Part shown: positions 1 through 7,550 of the stretch, in pieces
Numbering within the stretch: the stretch's first letter is position 1
Layout: each line of letters starts with the position of its first letter
From: CAG-217 sp963638105
GTDB taxonomy: Bacteria; Bacillota; Clostridia; Oscillospirales; Acutalibacteraceae
Direction: 5' to 3'
NCBI GenBank assembly: GCA_963638105.1
Contig: CAVHPP010000033.1
Span: forward strand, 1-10,475
Length of the DNA stretch: 10,475 nt
Made by a program: the position numbers and the translations under genes
Notes under the pieces: model-generated
The model's input: only the letters and a program-made list of their open reading frames with translations
Database searches by the model: none
What the model was told of the DNA's origin: nothing

Positions 1-1084
1 AGGGCCACTTGGGCATCTTCACCACAATGTAGTCCAGCGTGGGCTCAAAGCAGGCGCAGGTCTTTCCGGTGATGTCGTTCTTGATCTCGTCCAGCGTGTA
101 GCCAAGGGCGATCTTCGTGGTGATCTTGGCAATGGGATAGCCGGTGGCCTTGGATGCCAGGGCGGAGGAACGGCTGACGCGGGGATTGACCTCGATCACG
201 CTGTACTCCATGCTTTCCGGGTTCAGGGCAAACTGACAGTTGCAGCCGCCCTCAATGCCCAGCTCGGTGATAATATCCAGGGACGCGGAACGGAGCATTT
301 GGTACTCTTTATCCGCCAGGGTCACAGCAGGGGCGATGACGATAGAGTCGCCTGTGTGAACGCCTACCGGGTCAAAGTTTTCCATAGAGCACACGGCAAT
401 CACATTGCCGGCGCTGTCCCGCATCACTTCAAATTCAATTTCTTTCCACCCGGCAATGTACCGCTCCACCAGCACCTGAGTAATGGGGGAGAGCATCAGG
501 CCGTTTTTGGCGATCACATCCAGCTGTTGTTCGTTATAAGCCACGCCGCCGCCGGCACCGCCAAGGGTAAAGGCCGGGCGAATGATGACCGGATAGCCGA
601 TCTCTGCGGCAATCTGCCGTGCGTGCTCCGGGGTGGTGGCAATGTCGCTGGGAACCACAGGCTGGCCCAGTTTCATCATGGTGTCGCGGAACAGCTGCCG
701 ATCCTCTGCCTTGTCGATGGCCTCGGCGGTGGTGCCCAGCAGGGTCACGCCCATTTTGTCCAAATAGCCGTCTTTTGCCAGCTGCATACTGATGGTCAGG
801 CCGGTTTGGCCGCCCAGGCCGCCTAAAATGGAGTCCGGGCGTTCTTTTTCAATAATGCGCTTTACGGTCTCTTCCGTCAGCGGCTCTAAGTAAATGTGGT
901 CCGCCAGCGCCTTGTCCGTCATAATCGTGGCCGGGTTGGAGTTGACCAACACCACTTCCAGACCGGCGTCTTTCAGCACCCGGCAGGCCTGGGCACCGGC
1001 GTAGTCAAACTCTGCCGCCTGGCCGATAACGATGGGGCCGGAGCCGATTACCAGTACCTTTTTGATATTCTTATTCAGCGGCAT
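1..1084 (-). CDS. carB: Carbamoyl-phosphate synthase large subunit, N-terminal 361 codons (cut by window edge)
   Basis: CarB uses ammonia from CarA, bicarbonate and two ATP to make carbamoyl phosphate in the cytoplasm. The frame is open from ATG (1084-1082) to the left edge, so only about the first third of a roughly 1,070-residue protein is present: the first ATP-grasp (carboxyphosphate) half. Visible motifs are GSGPIVIGQAAEFDYAG (residues 14-30), the SNPATIMTD stretch, GGLGGQTGL, and the ATP-site loop RPAFTLGGAGGG starting at Arg169, the same residue number as the known E. coli Arg169. EVNPRVSRSSALASKATGYP follows, and then FEPTLDYIVVKMPKWP at the edge. The start is preceded by GGGAGG about 9 nt upstream and overlaps the end of carA by 14 bp, suggesting translational coupling. 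The operon position suggests an arginine-linked synthase; whether the genome has a second, pyrimidine-linked copy is unknown. Confidence 0.97.
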   Translation of the reverse strand, partial: MPLNKNIKKVLVIGSGPIVIGQAAEFDYAGAQACRVLKDAGLEVVLVNSNPATIMTDKALADHIYLEPLTEETVKRIIEKERPDSILGGLGGQTGLTISMQLAKDGYLDKMGVTLLGTTAEAIDKAEDRQLFRDTMMKLGQPVVPSDIATTPEHARQIAAEIGYPVIIRPAFTLGGAGGGVAYNEQQLDVIAKNGLMLSPITQVLVERYIAGWKEIEFEVMRDSAGNVIAVCSMENFDPVGVHTGDSIVIAPAVTLADKEYQMLRSASLDIITELGIEGGCNCQFALNPESMEYSVIEVNPRVSRSSALASKATGYPIAKITTKIALGYTLDEIKNDITGKTCACFEPTLDYIVVKMPKWP

Positions 1085-2159
1085 GGCTCTCGCCTCCCAT
1101 CATTTGTAAAAATCGGTCGAACAAAAAGCGGGTGTCGTGGGGCCCGCTGCATGCCTCCGGGTGGAACTGTACCGTAAAGGCGTTCTGGGCAGGGTAGTCG
1201 ATCCCTTCGCAGGTGCCGTCGTTGGCGTTCACCCAGCGCAGGGTGCCGCCGGCAGCCTCAATGGTATCGTTCACCACCGCGTAGCCGTGGTTTTGGCTGG
1301 AAATATAGGTGCGCCCGGTTTGCAGGTCTTTTACCGGCTGGTTCACGCCACGGTGACCGTACTTTAGCTTTTCCGTCTTGCAGCCCATAGCCAGCGCCAG
1401 CAGTTGATGCCCCAGGCAAATGCCAAAAATCGGCGCCTTGCCGATGAGCTTTTTAAGCTCTGCAATGGCGGCGGTGTTCTCTGCCGGATCGCCGGGACCG
1501 TTAGACAGCATAATGCCGTCCGGGTGCAGGGCTAAGATGTCCTCCGCTTTGGTGTCATAGGGCATGACCGCCACATTGCAGCCTCGCTTGTTCAGCTCTC
1601 TTGCAATGTTGGCCTTGGCACCGTAGTCCAGCAGCACCACATTGTGCTTGTGCTCGTGGGCAGACAGCAGCTGAGGCTTGGTGGCAGACACGCTTTTTAC
1701 CGCGTCTGCCACCGCATAGTCCCGCACTTTGTTATAGTCCACCACACGGGGATCGTCACAGATCACGGCGTTCATTACACCGCTTTCCCGAATGGTCTTT
1801 GTGATCTCTCTTGTATCTACGCCGTAGACGCCGATAATGCCTTGGGATTTTAAGAAATCGTCCAAGTTCTCCCGGCAGCGGAAGTTGGAGGGCGCCTGGC
1901 AATACTCACGCACAATATAAGCGCTCACATAGCTTTTGGCGCTCTCCATATCCTCCGGGATAAAGCCGTAGTTACCAATGAGGGGAAAAGTTTGCAGCAC
2001 GATTTGGCCGTAATAGCTGGGGTCCGTCAGGGTCTCGATATAACCGCCCATACCGGTGGTAAATACCAGTTCGCCCTGAATTTCGCCACCGGCACCGAAA
2101 CGATAGCCCTCAAAGGTTTGGCCGTTCTCCAGACAAAGATAAACTTTCTGTTTTTTCAT
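1071..2159 (-). CDS. carA: Carbamoyl-phosphate synthase small (glutaminase) subunit
   Basis: This 362-residue protein hydrolyses glutamine and channels ammonia to CarB. The N-terminal CarA-specific domain covers residues 1 to about 155 (GELVFTTGMGGYIETLTDPSY, GVYGVDTREITKTIRE). The class I glutamine amidotransferase domain covers about 173-355. The nucleophile is Cys248 in GICLGHQ, and the catalytic His333 and Glu335 lie in QFHPEA; SNGPGDP at 219-225 and SSQNHGYAV at 288-296 are typical CarA signatures. Length matches the family (about 350-380). The start lies 3 nt after the argF stop and has only a weak AGGT-type ribosome binding site, so it probably depends on translation of argF. All catalytic residues are present. 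Confidence 0.97.
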   Translation of the reverse strand: MKKQKVYLCLENGQTFEGYRFGAGGEIQGELVFTTGMGGYIETLTDPSYYGQIVLQTFPLIGNYGFIPEDMESAKSYVSAYIVREYCQAPSNFRCRENLDDFLKSQGIIGVYGVDTREITKTIRESGVMNAVICDDPRVVDYNKVRDYAVADAVKSVSATKPQLLSAHEHKHNVVLLDYGAKANIARELNKRGCNVAVMPYDTKAEDILALHPDGIMLSNGPGDPAENTAAIAELKKLIGKAPIFGICLGHQLLALAMGCKTEKLKYGHRGVNQPVKDLQTGRTYISSQNHGYAVVNDTIEAAGGTLRWVNANDGTCEGIDYPAQNAFTVQFHPEACSGPHDTRFLFDRFLQMMGGESHAAE

Positions 2160-2162
2160 AGT

Positions 2163-3065
2163 TTAACCTAACAGCTTCACAAGCACGGCCTTTTGGGCGT
2201 GCAGGCGGTTTTCTGCTTCGTCAAAGATCTCGTTAGCATGGGCTTCAAACACTTTGGCGGTAATCTCTTCCTCCCGGTGCGCGGGCAGGCAGTGGAGCAC
2301 CATAGCGTCCGGCTTGGCGGCGGCCATTACTTCGTCGTTGATCTGGTAGTTCTTAAAGATCTTTTCCCGCTCTGCTTTTTCTTCTTCCTGACCCATAGAG
2401 GCCCACACATCGGTGTAGACCACATCTGCGTCTTTGGCGCAGGCCAAAATATCCTCGCTGCAAGTGAAGGTGCCGTTTTCTTTGGCCCAGGCCATGATCG
2501 CAGCGTCCGGCCGGTAGTCCTTGGGGCAGGCGATGGCGCACTCCATACCCATGGAGATGGCGCCTACGATCAAGGAGTTTGCCATATTGTTGCCGTCGCC
2601 GATAAAGCAGAATTTCAGCCCGTCAAAGCTCTTCTTATACTCGCGAATGGTCATCAGATCCGCCAGCACCTGGCAGGGGTGGCAGTAATCGGTCAGACCG
2701 TTGATGATGGGAATGGAGCCGTACTCTGCCAGGTCCTCCACCTCTTTTTGTGCGAAGGTGCGGATCATAATGCCGTCCAGATAGCGAGAGAGTACCCGAG
2801 CTGTGTCCTGTACCGGCTCACCGCGGCCGATCTGCAAATCTCTGTTGGAAAGGAACAGCGCCTGACCGCCTAACTGGTACATACCGGTCTCAAAGCTGAC
2901 TCGGGTGCGGGTAGAGCTTTTTTGAAAGATCATACCCAGGGTCTTGCCCTTTAAGTGGTGGTGTTCAATGCCGTGCTGGTTCTCATATTTCAGTTGGTCT
3001 GCCAAGTTGAGAATGTCCAGAATATCGGCCTTGTCCAGGTCCGCCAGTTTCAGTAAATGTTTCAT
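2163..3065 (-). CDS. argF: Ornithine carbamoyltransferase
   Basis: The enzyme joins carbamoyl phosphate and ornithine to give citrulline and phosphate. This 300-residue protein has the full signature set: SSTRTR (50-55) for carbamoyl phosphate, HPCQ (129-132), the DVWASMGQE segment (219-227) and HCLPAHR (258-264), which binds the ornithine side. Length fits anabolic OTCs. Its ATG overlaps the argD stop in an ATGA arrangement (4 bp), with GAAAGGAG about 10 nt upstream inside the end of argD, so translation is probably coupled. In the catabolic arginine deiminase pathway OTC sits beside arcA and arcC; here it is embedded between argD and carA, supporting a biosynthetic role. The name argF rather than argI or arcB follows from this context. 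Confidence 0.97.
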   Translation of the reverse strand: MKHLLKLADLDKADILDILNLADQLKYENQHGIEHHHLKGKTLGMIFQKSSTRTRVSFETGMYQLGGQALFLSNRDLQIGRGEPVQDTARVLSRYLDGIMIRTFAQKEVEDLAEYGSIPIINGLTDYCHPCQVLADLMTIREYKKSFDGLKFCFIGDGNNMANSLIVGAISMGMECAIACPKDYRPDAAIMAWAKENGTFTCSEDILACAKDADVVYTDVWASMGQEEEKAEREKIFKNYQINDEVMAAAKPDAMVLHCLPAHREEEITAKVFEAHANEIFDEAENRLHAQKAVLVKLLG

Positions 3066-4222
3066 GCTTCAAGCACTCCTTTCAGTATCTCCAGTCCTTC
3101 GTCCAGCTCCGCATCGCTGATGTTCAGCGCCGGCAGCAGACGAAGCTTTGTTTTTGCCGTTAAGATCAGCAGGCCGTTTGCCAGGCAAGCCTTGGCTGCT
3201 TCTCCTGCGGGTTTGTCCGTTTCAATCCCCAGCATTAGTCCCATACCGCTGATGCTTTTGACGCCCTTCACATTTGCCAGCGCCGTGCGGATCTTCTCGC
3301 TCTTGCGCTGTACTTCACGCAGAAAGTCGTCGTCGATCCGCTCCACAATGGAGCAGGCACCGGCAGCCACCACCGGGTTGCCGCCAAAGGTGGAGCCGTG
3401 GGAGCCGGGGGTCATGGTGTCTTGCAGCTTTTCCCCAAACAGCACGGCGCCGATGGGCAGCCCGCCGCCCAGGCCCTTGGCCGTGGTTACAATGTCCGGC
3501 GTAATGCCGTATTGCTGGTAGGCAAAGTAGGTGCCGGTGCGGCCATTGCCGGTTTGCACTTCATCTACCGCGATCAGAATGTCTTTTTCCTTTGCCAGTT
3601 TGGCAATGGCGCTGACGAATTCCGGGTTCAGATTGTTTACGCCGCCTTCGCCCTGTACGCACTCAAACAGCACAGCGCACACATCGTCCGTGGCTGCCGC
3701 TTGCAGCGCCTCTATATCATTGGCAGGGCAGTATTTGAACCCGGGTGTAAAGGGGCCAAACACCGTGTGAAAGCTGTCTTGCCCGGTGGCCGCCAGGGTG
3801 GTAATGGTGCGGCCGTGGAACGAGTTTACCAGGGTAATGATGGTGCTGCGCCCGGCACCGTATTTGTCGTAGCTATACTTGCGGGCAAATTTGATGGCAC
3901 CCTCGTTGGCTTCTGCTCCTGAGTTGCCGAAGAACACCTTTTTCATTCCGCTCTTTTCACACAGCAGCTGTGCCAGCTTGGCGCAGGGGGCGGTGTAGTA
4001 GAGATTGGAGGTGTGCTGCACCCGGTGCAGCTGGTCTTCCACAGCTTTGGTCCAGACCGGATCGTTGATGCCAAAGGCTGTTACTCCGATGCCGGAGCCG
4101 AAGTCGATGTATTTTTTGCCGTCCTCGTCGTAGAGGGTAGAGCCTTGGCCTTTCGTCAGCGCCACATCAAAGCGCCCGTAGGCGTGGGCCACATATTGAT
4201 TATCCAGTTCTTTTGTGTTCAT
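3062..4222 (-). CDS. argD: Acetylornithine aminotransferase (PLP-dependent)
   Basis: ArgD transaminates N-acetylglutamate semialdehyde with glutamate to give N-acetylornithine; members of this family may also act on succinyldiaminopimelate. The 386-residue protein is a class III (fold type I) aminotransferase. Visible motifs: SGAEANE (101-107) for the PLP phosphate, FHGRT (135-139), DEVQTGNGRTG (220-230) with the PLP-ring Asp220, and Lys249 in TTAKGLGGG as the Schiff-base lysine. STFGGNP (277-283) is also canonical. Start at ATG 4222 is supported by AGAGGAA 5-6 nt upstream, which overlaps the argB stop codon 12 nt before. The stop overlaps the argF start. No anomalies seen. Confidence 0.96.
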   Translation of the reverse strand: MNTKELDNQYVAHAYGRFDVALTKGQGSTLYDEDGKKYIDFGSGIGVTAFGINDPVWTKAVEDQLHRVQHTSNLYYTAPCAKLAQLLCEKSGMKKVFFGNSGAEANEGAIKFARKYSYDKYGAGRSTIITLVNSFHGRTITTLAATGQDSFHTVFGPFTPGFKYCPANDIEALQAAATDDVCAVLFECVQGEGGVNNLNPEFVSAIAKLAKEKDILIAVDEVQTGNGRTGTYFAYQQYGITPDIVTTAKGLGGGLPIGAVLFGEKLQDTMTPGSHGSTFGGNPVVAAGACSIVERIDDDFLREVQRKSEKIRTALANVKGVKSISGMGLMLGIETDKPAGEAAKACLANGLLILTAKTKLRLLPALNISDAELDEGLEILKGVLEA

Positions 4223-4234
4223 GGGTATTCCTCT

Positions 4235-5092
4235 TTATCTGCTGCGGAACATGGTGCCCATACCTTCATCGGTAAGCAACTCCATCAAAATGGAGTGGGG
4301 CACACGGCCGTCGATTATAAACGCTTTTTTGACCCCGCGGCGCAGGGCCTCGGTCATGGAGTCAATTTTGGGAATCATACCGCCGCCGATAATGCCGTCG
4401 GCAATCAGCGCCGGGGTGTCGCTGATGTAGACTCTGTGGATCAGCGAGCTTTCGTCGTCTTTATCCCGCAACAGACCCACCACATCGGTCATGGAGATCA
4501 GTGCCTCTGCCTGCAAGGCTCCGGCCACTGCGGCAGCTACCGTGTCTGCATTGATGTTGTAGCAGTTGCCCTCTTCATCATAGCCGATGGTGGAGATTAC
4601 CGGGATAAAGTTCTTGGAAATGGCTTCTTCCACCACTTCCATATTGATGTCTGTGATCTCACCCACATAACCATGGACATCGTCTACCGGCTTGCACTTT
4701 AGCATATTGCCGTCCAGCCCGCACAGACCGATGGCGTGGCCGCCTAAGTTGCCGATCTGGCACACCAGGCTTTTGTTCACCTTGCCGGCCAGTACCATTT
4801 GCACCACTTCTGCGGTCTCTTTGTCGGTAACCCGCAGACCGTCTACAAATTTGGAGTCCATGTGCATACGCTCCAGGGTCTTGTTGATCTCCGGCCCGCC
4901 GCCGTGCACCAGCACCACATGAATACCGATGGTGGACAGTAGTACCAGATCGTTCATGACGGTTTCTTTCAATTCTTCATTGATCATGGCGTTGCCGCCG
5001 TATTTTACTACGATGACTTTCTTGCGGTACATCTGAATGTACGGCAAGGCTCTTGCCAGAATCTCCGCCTTTTGTGGATTTGCAATTTCCAT
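4235..5092 (-). CDS. argB: N-acetylglutamate kinase
   Basis: ArgB phosphorylates N-acetylglutamate, the second step of the acetylated ornithine pathway. This 285-residue amino acid kinase has KYGGNAM (30-36) and HGGGPEIN (63-70) for nucleotide phosphates and substrate, NADTVA (181-186), and the C-terminal GGGMIPK and DGRVPHSIL segments. An N-terminal helix precedes the kinase fold (about residues 5-22, ending ALPYIQMY). In characterised family members this extension marks the hexameric, arginine-inhibited type, and it fits a cyclic pathway in which ArgJ recycles acetyl groups and ArgB is the feedback point. Arginine sensitivity is inference from that helix. The start has GGAGTGAGAG just upstream; the gap to argJ is 36 nt, the largest within the operon. 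Confidence 0.97.
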   Translation of the reverse strand: MEIANPQKAEILARALPYIQMYRKKVIVVKYGGNAMINEELKETVMNDLVLLSTIGIHVVLVHGGGPEINKTLERMHMDSKFVDGLRVTDKETAEVVQMVLAGKVNKSLVCQIGNLGGHAIGLCGLDGNMLKCKPVDDVHGYVGEITDINMEVVEEAISKNFIPVISTIGYDEEGNCYNINADTVAAAVAGALQAEALISMTDVVGLLRDKDDESSLIHRVYISDTPALIADGIIGGGMIPKIDSMTEALRRGVKKAFIIDGRVPHSILMELLTDEGMGTMFRSR

Positions 5093-5128
5093 TCTCTCAC
5101 TCCGTTCGCTTATATTTCTTAGATAAAA

Positions 5129-6352
5129 TCAGGTGCGGTAGTCGCCGTTGATTTTTACATAGTCGTAGGTCAGGTCGCAGCCCCAGGCGGTGGCGTTCTC
5201 GTCCCCCTGGTTCAGATCCACTAAAATATAGATCTCGTCCTCTGCCAGCACCTTGGCAGTCTCTTCCTCGGAGAAGTCCACACCGGCGCCGTTTTTGCAC
5301 ACGGTGACCGTACCGGCTGTGGATTTTAAGGCCACATCCACCTTGTCAATATCAAATTCCGCCGGGGCGTAACCGATGGCGCACAGCACCCGCCCCCAGT
5401 TGGCGTCCTCGCCGAACATGGCGCATTTGAACAGGGTAGAGCCAATCACTTCCTTGGCAACGATAATGGCGGTGTCCTTGGTGGGCGCGCCGGAGCATAC
5501 GCATTCCAGCAGCTTGCTGGCTCCCTCGCCGTCCTTGGCCAGCATACGGGTCAGGTTGGCCATCACATCATAAAGGGCAGCCTTAAAGGTGTCCAGCGCC
5601 GGGCCGGGGGCGGTGATTTCTTCATTGCCCGCCAGACCGGAGGCCATGATCTCTACCATATNNNNNNNNNNGTTGTAGGTGACTTTTACGATCTCGCTCA
5701 GCGCCTGTTGCAGCATTTGGGCGCTGATGGCGCAGTCGGTGCTGATAAAGTTTAGGGTAGTGGCCATATTGGGGTGGATCATACCGGAGCCTTTGGCCAT
5801 ACCGCCCAGGCGGCAGGTTTTGCCGTCCAGCTGAAACTCTACTGCATACTCTTTCTTCACTGTATCGGTGGTCATAATAGCGGTAGCCGCTTCTTCGTTT
5901 TTACCATAATCCAGTTCTTTCACCAGCGTAGGCACGGCAGTAATAATCGGCTCAATGGGAAGCACCTGGCCGATGACACCGGTGGAAGCCACCAGCACCT
6001 GTTCAGCAGGCAGACCCATTTCGTCTGCCACCAGCTGGCACATTTTGGCTGCTTTTTCTACGCCGTCTGCGTTGCAGGTGTTGGCGTTTTTTGAGTTGGC
6101 AATGATGGCTTTGGCCTTGTTACCGCTTTTTGCCAAGTGGTCTTTGGTTACAAGTATAGGTGCACCCTTCACTTTGTTTTGGGTATATACCGCTGCGGTG
6201 TTACACAGCACATCACAGGCCACCAGGCAAATATCGTTTTTATGTACATAGTCCGGGTTCGGGTTTTCTACTGCCGGCTTTTTTATGCCGCAGTAGGTGC
6301 CGCTGGCTTTGAACCCTTTTGCGGCACAAATGCCGCCGTCAATCTTCGTCAT
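5129..6352 (-). CDS. argJ: Bifunctional glutamate N-acetyltransferase / ornithine acetyltransferase, interrupted by an assembly gap
   Basis: ArgJ moves the acetyl group from N-acetylornithine to glutamate and, in bifunctional members, also uses acetyl-CoA. The precursor cleaves itself into alpha and beta chains. STGVIG (123-128) supplies the oxyanion hole. KGSGMIHPNMATTLNF carries the self-cleavage site, between Ala197 and the nucleophile Thr198. The C-terminus VKINGDYRT is typical. The frame reads 407 codons including 4 ambiguous ones from Ns at 5662-5671, between VTYN and MVEIMASG. The family has about 11 residues plus Asp there (DGDTSTND type), so the real protein is probably about 415 residues. 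The frame is consistent on both sides, so this is an assembly gap, not a proven mutation. Start: AGGAG about 9 nt upstream overlaps the argC stop. Presence of argJ suits the absence of argA or argE here. Confidence 0.95.
   Translation of the reverse strand: MTKIDGGICAAKGFKASGTYCGIKKPAVENPNPDYVHKNDICLVACDVLCNTAAVYTQNKVKGAPILVTKDHLAKSGNKAKAIIANSKNANTCNADGVEKAAKMCQLVADEMGLPAEQVLVASTGVIGQVLPIEPIITAVPTLVKELDYGKNEEAATAIMTTDTVKKEYAVEFQLDGKTCRLGGMAKGSGMIHPNMATTLNFISTDCAISAQMLQQALSEIVKVTYNXXXXMVEIMASGLAGNEEITAPGPALDTFKAALYDVMANLTRMLAKDGEGASKLLECVCSGAPTKDTAIIVAKEVIGSTLFKCAMFGEDANWGRVLCAIGYAPAEFDIDKVDVALKSTAGTVTVCKNGAGVDFSEEETAKVLAEDEIYILVDLNQGDENATAWGCDLTYDYVKINGDYRT
5662..5671. other. Assembly gap of 10 N inside argJ
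   Basis: Ten consecutive Ns replace sequence within argJ. Reading leftward, the codons before it give VTYN and those after it give N-AT then ATG GTA GAG (the first codon completes as Asp if the base is G). Family knowledge places 11 residues ending STN plus the first base of the Asp codon in the hole, that is about 34 nt. Both 34 and 10 leave remainder 1 on division by 3, which explains why the frame continues. The Ns are therefore probably a fixed-size placeholder. Confidence 0.97.
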
Positions 6353-6355
6353 ACT

Positions 6356-7297
6356 TTATTCTCCTATCGTCAGCCCGGTGACTTCATCCAGCCCCAGGGC
6401 AATGTTCATACACTGAATGGCAGCGCCGGACGCGCCCTTGCCCAGGTTATCGAACCGGGCGGTAAGCAGCAGTCTTTCATCGTTGCCGTTGATCTCAATT
6501 TCCATATCGTCCCGACCGGCCATATTGTTGGCGCCGATCATGCTTTCGCTGTAACCCAGGGGGCGTACCTTAACCACCCGGCTGTCGCCGTAGTGCTCTG
6601 CAAAGAACGCTTGCATATCTGCCGGGGTCATTCGCTTTTTCAGTAGGTCGGCAAACAGCGGCACGGATACGGTCATCCCGCAGGGATAGTCACAAATATG
6701 GGGGGCGAAGATGGGCGTGCGTGCCAAGCGGCTGATGGCGCCCATTTCCTTTAAGTGCTTGTGCTGCTGGGTCAGGGCATACTGCCGGGGACTGTCCAGC
6801 TCCGGGTCCCGTTCTGCCGCTTCATATTGGGCAATGCCTTTGTTTCCTGCGCCGCTGTAACCGCTCATGGCGTAGCACACAATGGGATAGTCGGCGGGTA
6901 AAATGCCGCCGGATACCAAGGGATAGACTAAAGCGTTAAATCCGCTGGCGTAGCAGCCGGGCACCGCAATGCGGTTGGAGCTTGCGATCTTCTCTCGAAA
7001 GGCGGGGTCCAACTCCGGGAACCCGTAGGCCCAGTCCGGTAGGGTGCGGTGGGCAGTGGAGGTGTCAATCAGCTTGACTTTAGGGTTGGTAACCAGCGCT
7101 GCCGCCTCAATGGCTGCCGGGTCCGGCAGGCAGAGAAAGGTAATGTCTGAGGCGTTAATGCACTTGGCTCGCTCTGCCGGGTCCTTCCGTTTGTCTTCGT
7201 CAATTTGAATTAGCTCCAGCTCCGGTCGGTTCTGGAACCGGGAAAAAATCTTCAGTCCGGTGGTGCCGGCTTTGCCGTCAATGAATATTCTTGTCAT
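6356..7297 (-). CDS. argC: N-acetyl-gamma-glutamyl-phosphate reductase, short (type 2) form
   Basis: ArgC reduces N-acetylglutamyl phosphate to the semialdehyde with NADPH. It is the first gene of the operon. The 313-residue protein has a Rossmann start, IFIDGKAGTTG (4-14), the conserved IDTSTAHR (77-84) and WAYGFPEL (89-96), and the catalytic Cys115 in PGCYASG (113-119). GYSGAGNKG (146-154) and the histidine-containing FAPHICDYPCGM segment (197-208) follow. Length and the DGKAGTTG opening match the type 2 AGPR branch rather than the roughly 345-residue type 1 enzyme of Bacillus. The start is set by AAAGGA about 14 nt upstream (a longish spacing) and by a promoter ending about 30 nt upstream. 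The gap to argJ is 3 nt. Confidence 0.95.
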   Translation of the reverse strand: MTRIFIDGKAGTTGLKIFSRFQNRPELELIQIDEDKRKDPAERAKCINASDITFLCLPDPAAIEAAALVTNPKVKLIDTSTAHRTLPDWAYGFPELDPAFREKIASSNRIAVPGCYASGFNALVYPLVSGGILPADYPIVCYAMSGYSGAGNKGIAQYEAAERDPELDSPRQYALTQQHKHLKEMGAISRLARTPIFAPHICDYPCGMTVSVPLFADLLKKRMTPADMQAFFAEHYGDSRVVKVRPLGYSESMIGANNMAGRDDMEIEINGNDERLLLTARFDNLGKGASGAAIQCMNIALGLDEVTGLTIGE

Positions 7298-7332
7298 TTT
7301 TATACAGTCCGTCCTTTTTTTAACTTCTATAT

Positions 7333-7360
7333 ATTATACACGCATAGAGAGCAATGTCAA
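7333..7360 (-). promoter_or_regulatory. Sigma-A promoter of the arg operon
   Basis: On the minus strand a perfect TTGACA (-35, 7360-7355) is followed after 16 bp by a perfect TATAAT (-10, 7338-7333). The predicted start of transcription is near 7326, giving a leader of about 30 nt before argC. Such a near-consensus promoter would be strong unless repressed, which fits control by an arginine repressor (ArgR/AhrC) at nearby sites. Confidence 0.88.
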
Positions 7361-7378
7361 TAGAATCACAGGAAAAAC

Positions 7379-7423
7379 ATCATAAATATTCATAAATAAG
7401 AATAAATATACATTTTGTATTCA
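7379..7423. promoter_or_regulatory. Candidate ARG boxes (ArgR/AhrC operator)
   Basis: The known ARG box is roughly TGAAT-wwww-ATTCA. Here AGAATAAATATACA (7399-7412) matches 8 of the 10 fixed positions. Centred 20 bp away, 7379-7392 has a perfect ATTCA half-site, an all-A/T spacer and a poor second half. A third half-site, ATTCA at 7419-7423, overlaps the perfect inverted repeat ATACA-ttt-TGTAT (7408-7420). Paired boxes about 21 bp apart are typical of ArgR hexamer binding. The sites lie upstream of the -35, about 50 to 97 bp before the predicted transcription start. AT-rich DNA yields chance matches, so this is a candidate only. Confidence 0.42.
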
Positions 7424-7450
7424 ATCCCATAGACAAGGTGCTCTATAATC

Positions 7451-7477
7451 AAAAAAATATGGCCCTTTTTGGGGCCA
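7451..7477 (-). terminator. Rho-independent terminator, minus strand
   Basis: Reading leftward, TGGCCC (7477-7472) pairs with GGGCCA (7465-7460) around a short A-rich loop and is followed by TATTTTTTT (7459-7451). It would stop leftward transcripts before they reach the arg promoter, acting as a second stop behind the one at 7722-7759. On the plus strand no T-run follows, so it should not stop rightward transcription. Confidence 0.65.
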
Positions 7478-7482
7478 ATGGC

Positions 7483-7510
7483 TTGACAAATGTCAGATTT
7501 TCTCTATTCT
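7483..7510 (+). promoter_or_regulatory. Sigma-A promoter for the XhlA-like gene, with a palindrome over the -35
   Basis: Perfect TTGACA (7483-7488), 16 bp spacer, then TATTCT (7505-7510; 4 of 6 matches). Predicted transcription start near 7517 leaves a leader of about 40 nt. The -35 is part of a perfect 12-bp palindrome, TGACA-AA-TGTCA (7484-7495), which could be an operator. Confidence 0.65.
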
Positions 7511-7544
7511 GTTAAACTGTCTTAGAGTGTGTAATTTTAGGCAA

Positions 7545-7550
7545 AGGAGG
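7545..7550 (+). promoter_or_regulatory. Ribosome binding site fixing the XhlA-like start at 7557
   Basis: Perfect AGGAGG lies 6 nt before ATG 7557. It falls inside the in-frame upstream extension beginning with GTG 7527, so it favours ATG 7557 over the longer reading. Confidence 0.9.

Noticed and set aside
299..826. A 175-residue plus-strand open frame
   Set aside because: Antisense shadow of carB; the composition is what reversed high-GC codons give, with no family features.
2193..2873. A 226-residue plus-strand open frame
   Set aside because: Antisense to argF, whose motifs are complete. Long antisense frames are common in GC-rich genes.
4013..4702. A 229-residue plus-strand open frame spanning the argD/argB junction
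   Set aside because: Antisense to two well-supported genes and crosses their boundary; no protein family recognised.
7460..7477. Hairpin read as a plus-strand terminator
   Set aside because: No T-run follows on the plus strand and a promoter starts six bases later; the T-run is only on the minus-strand side.
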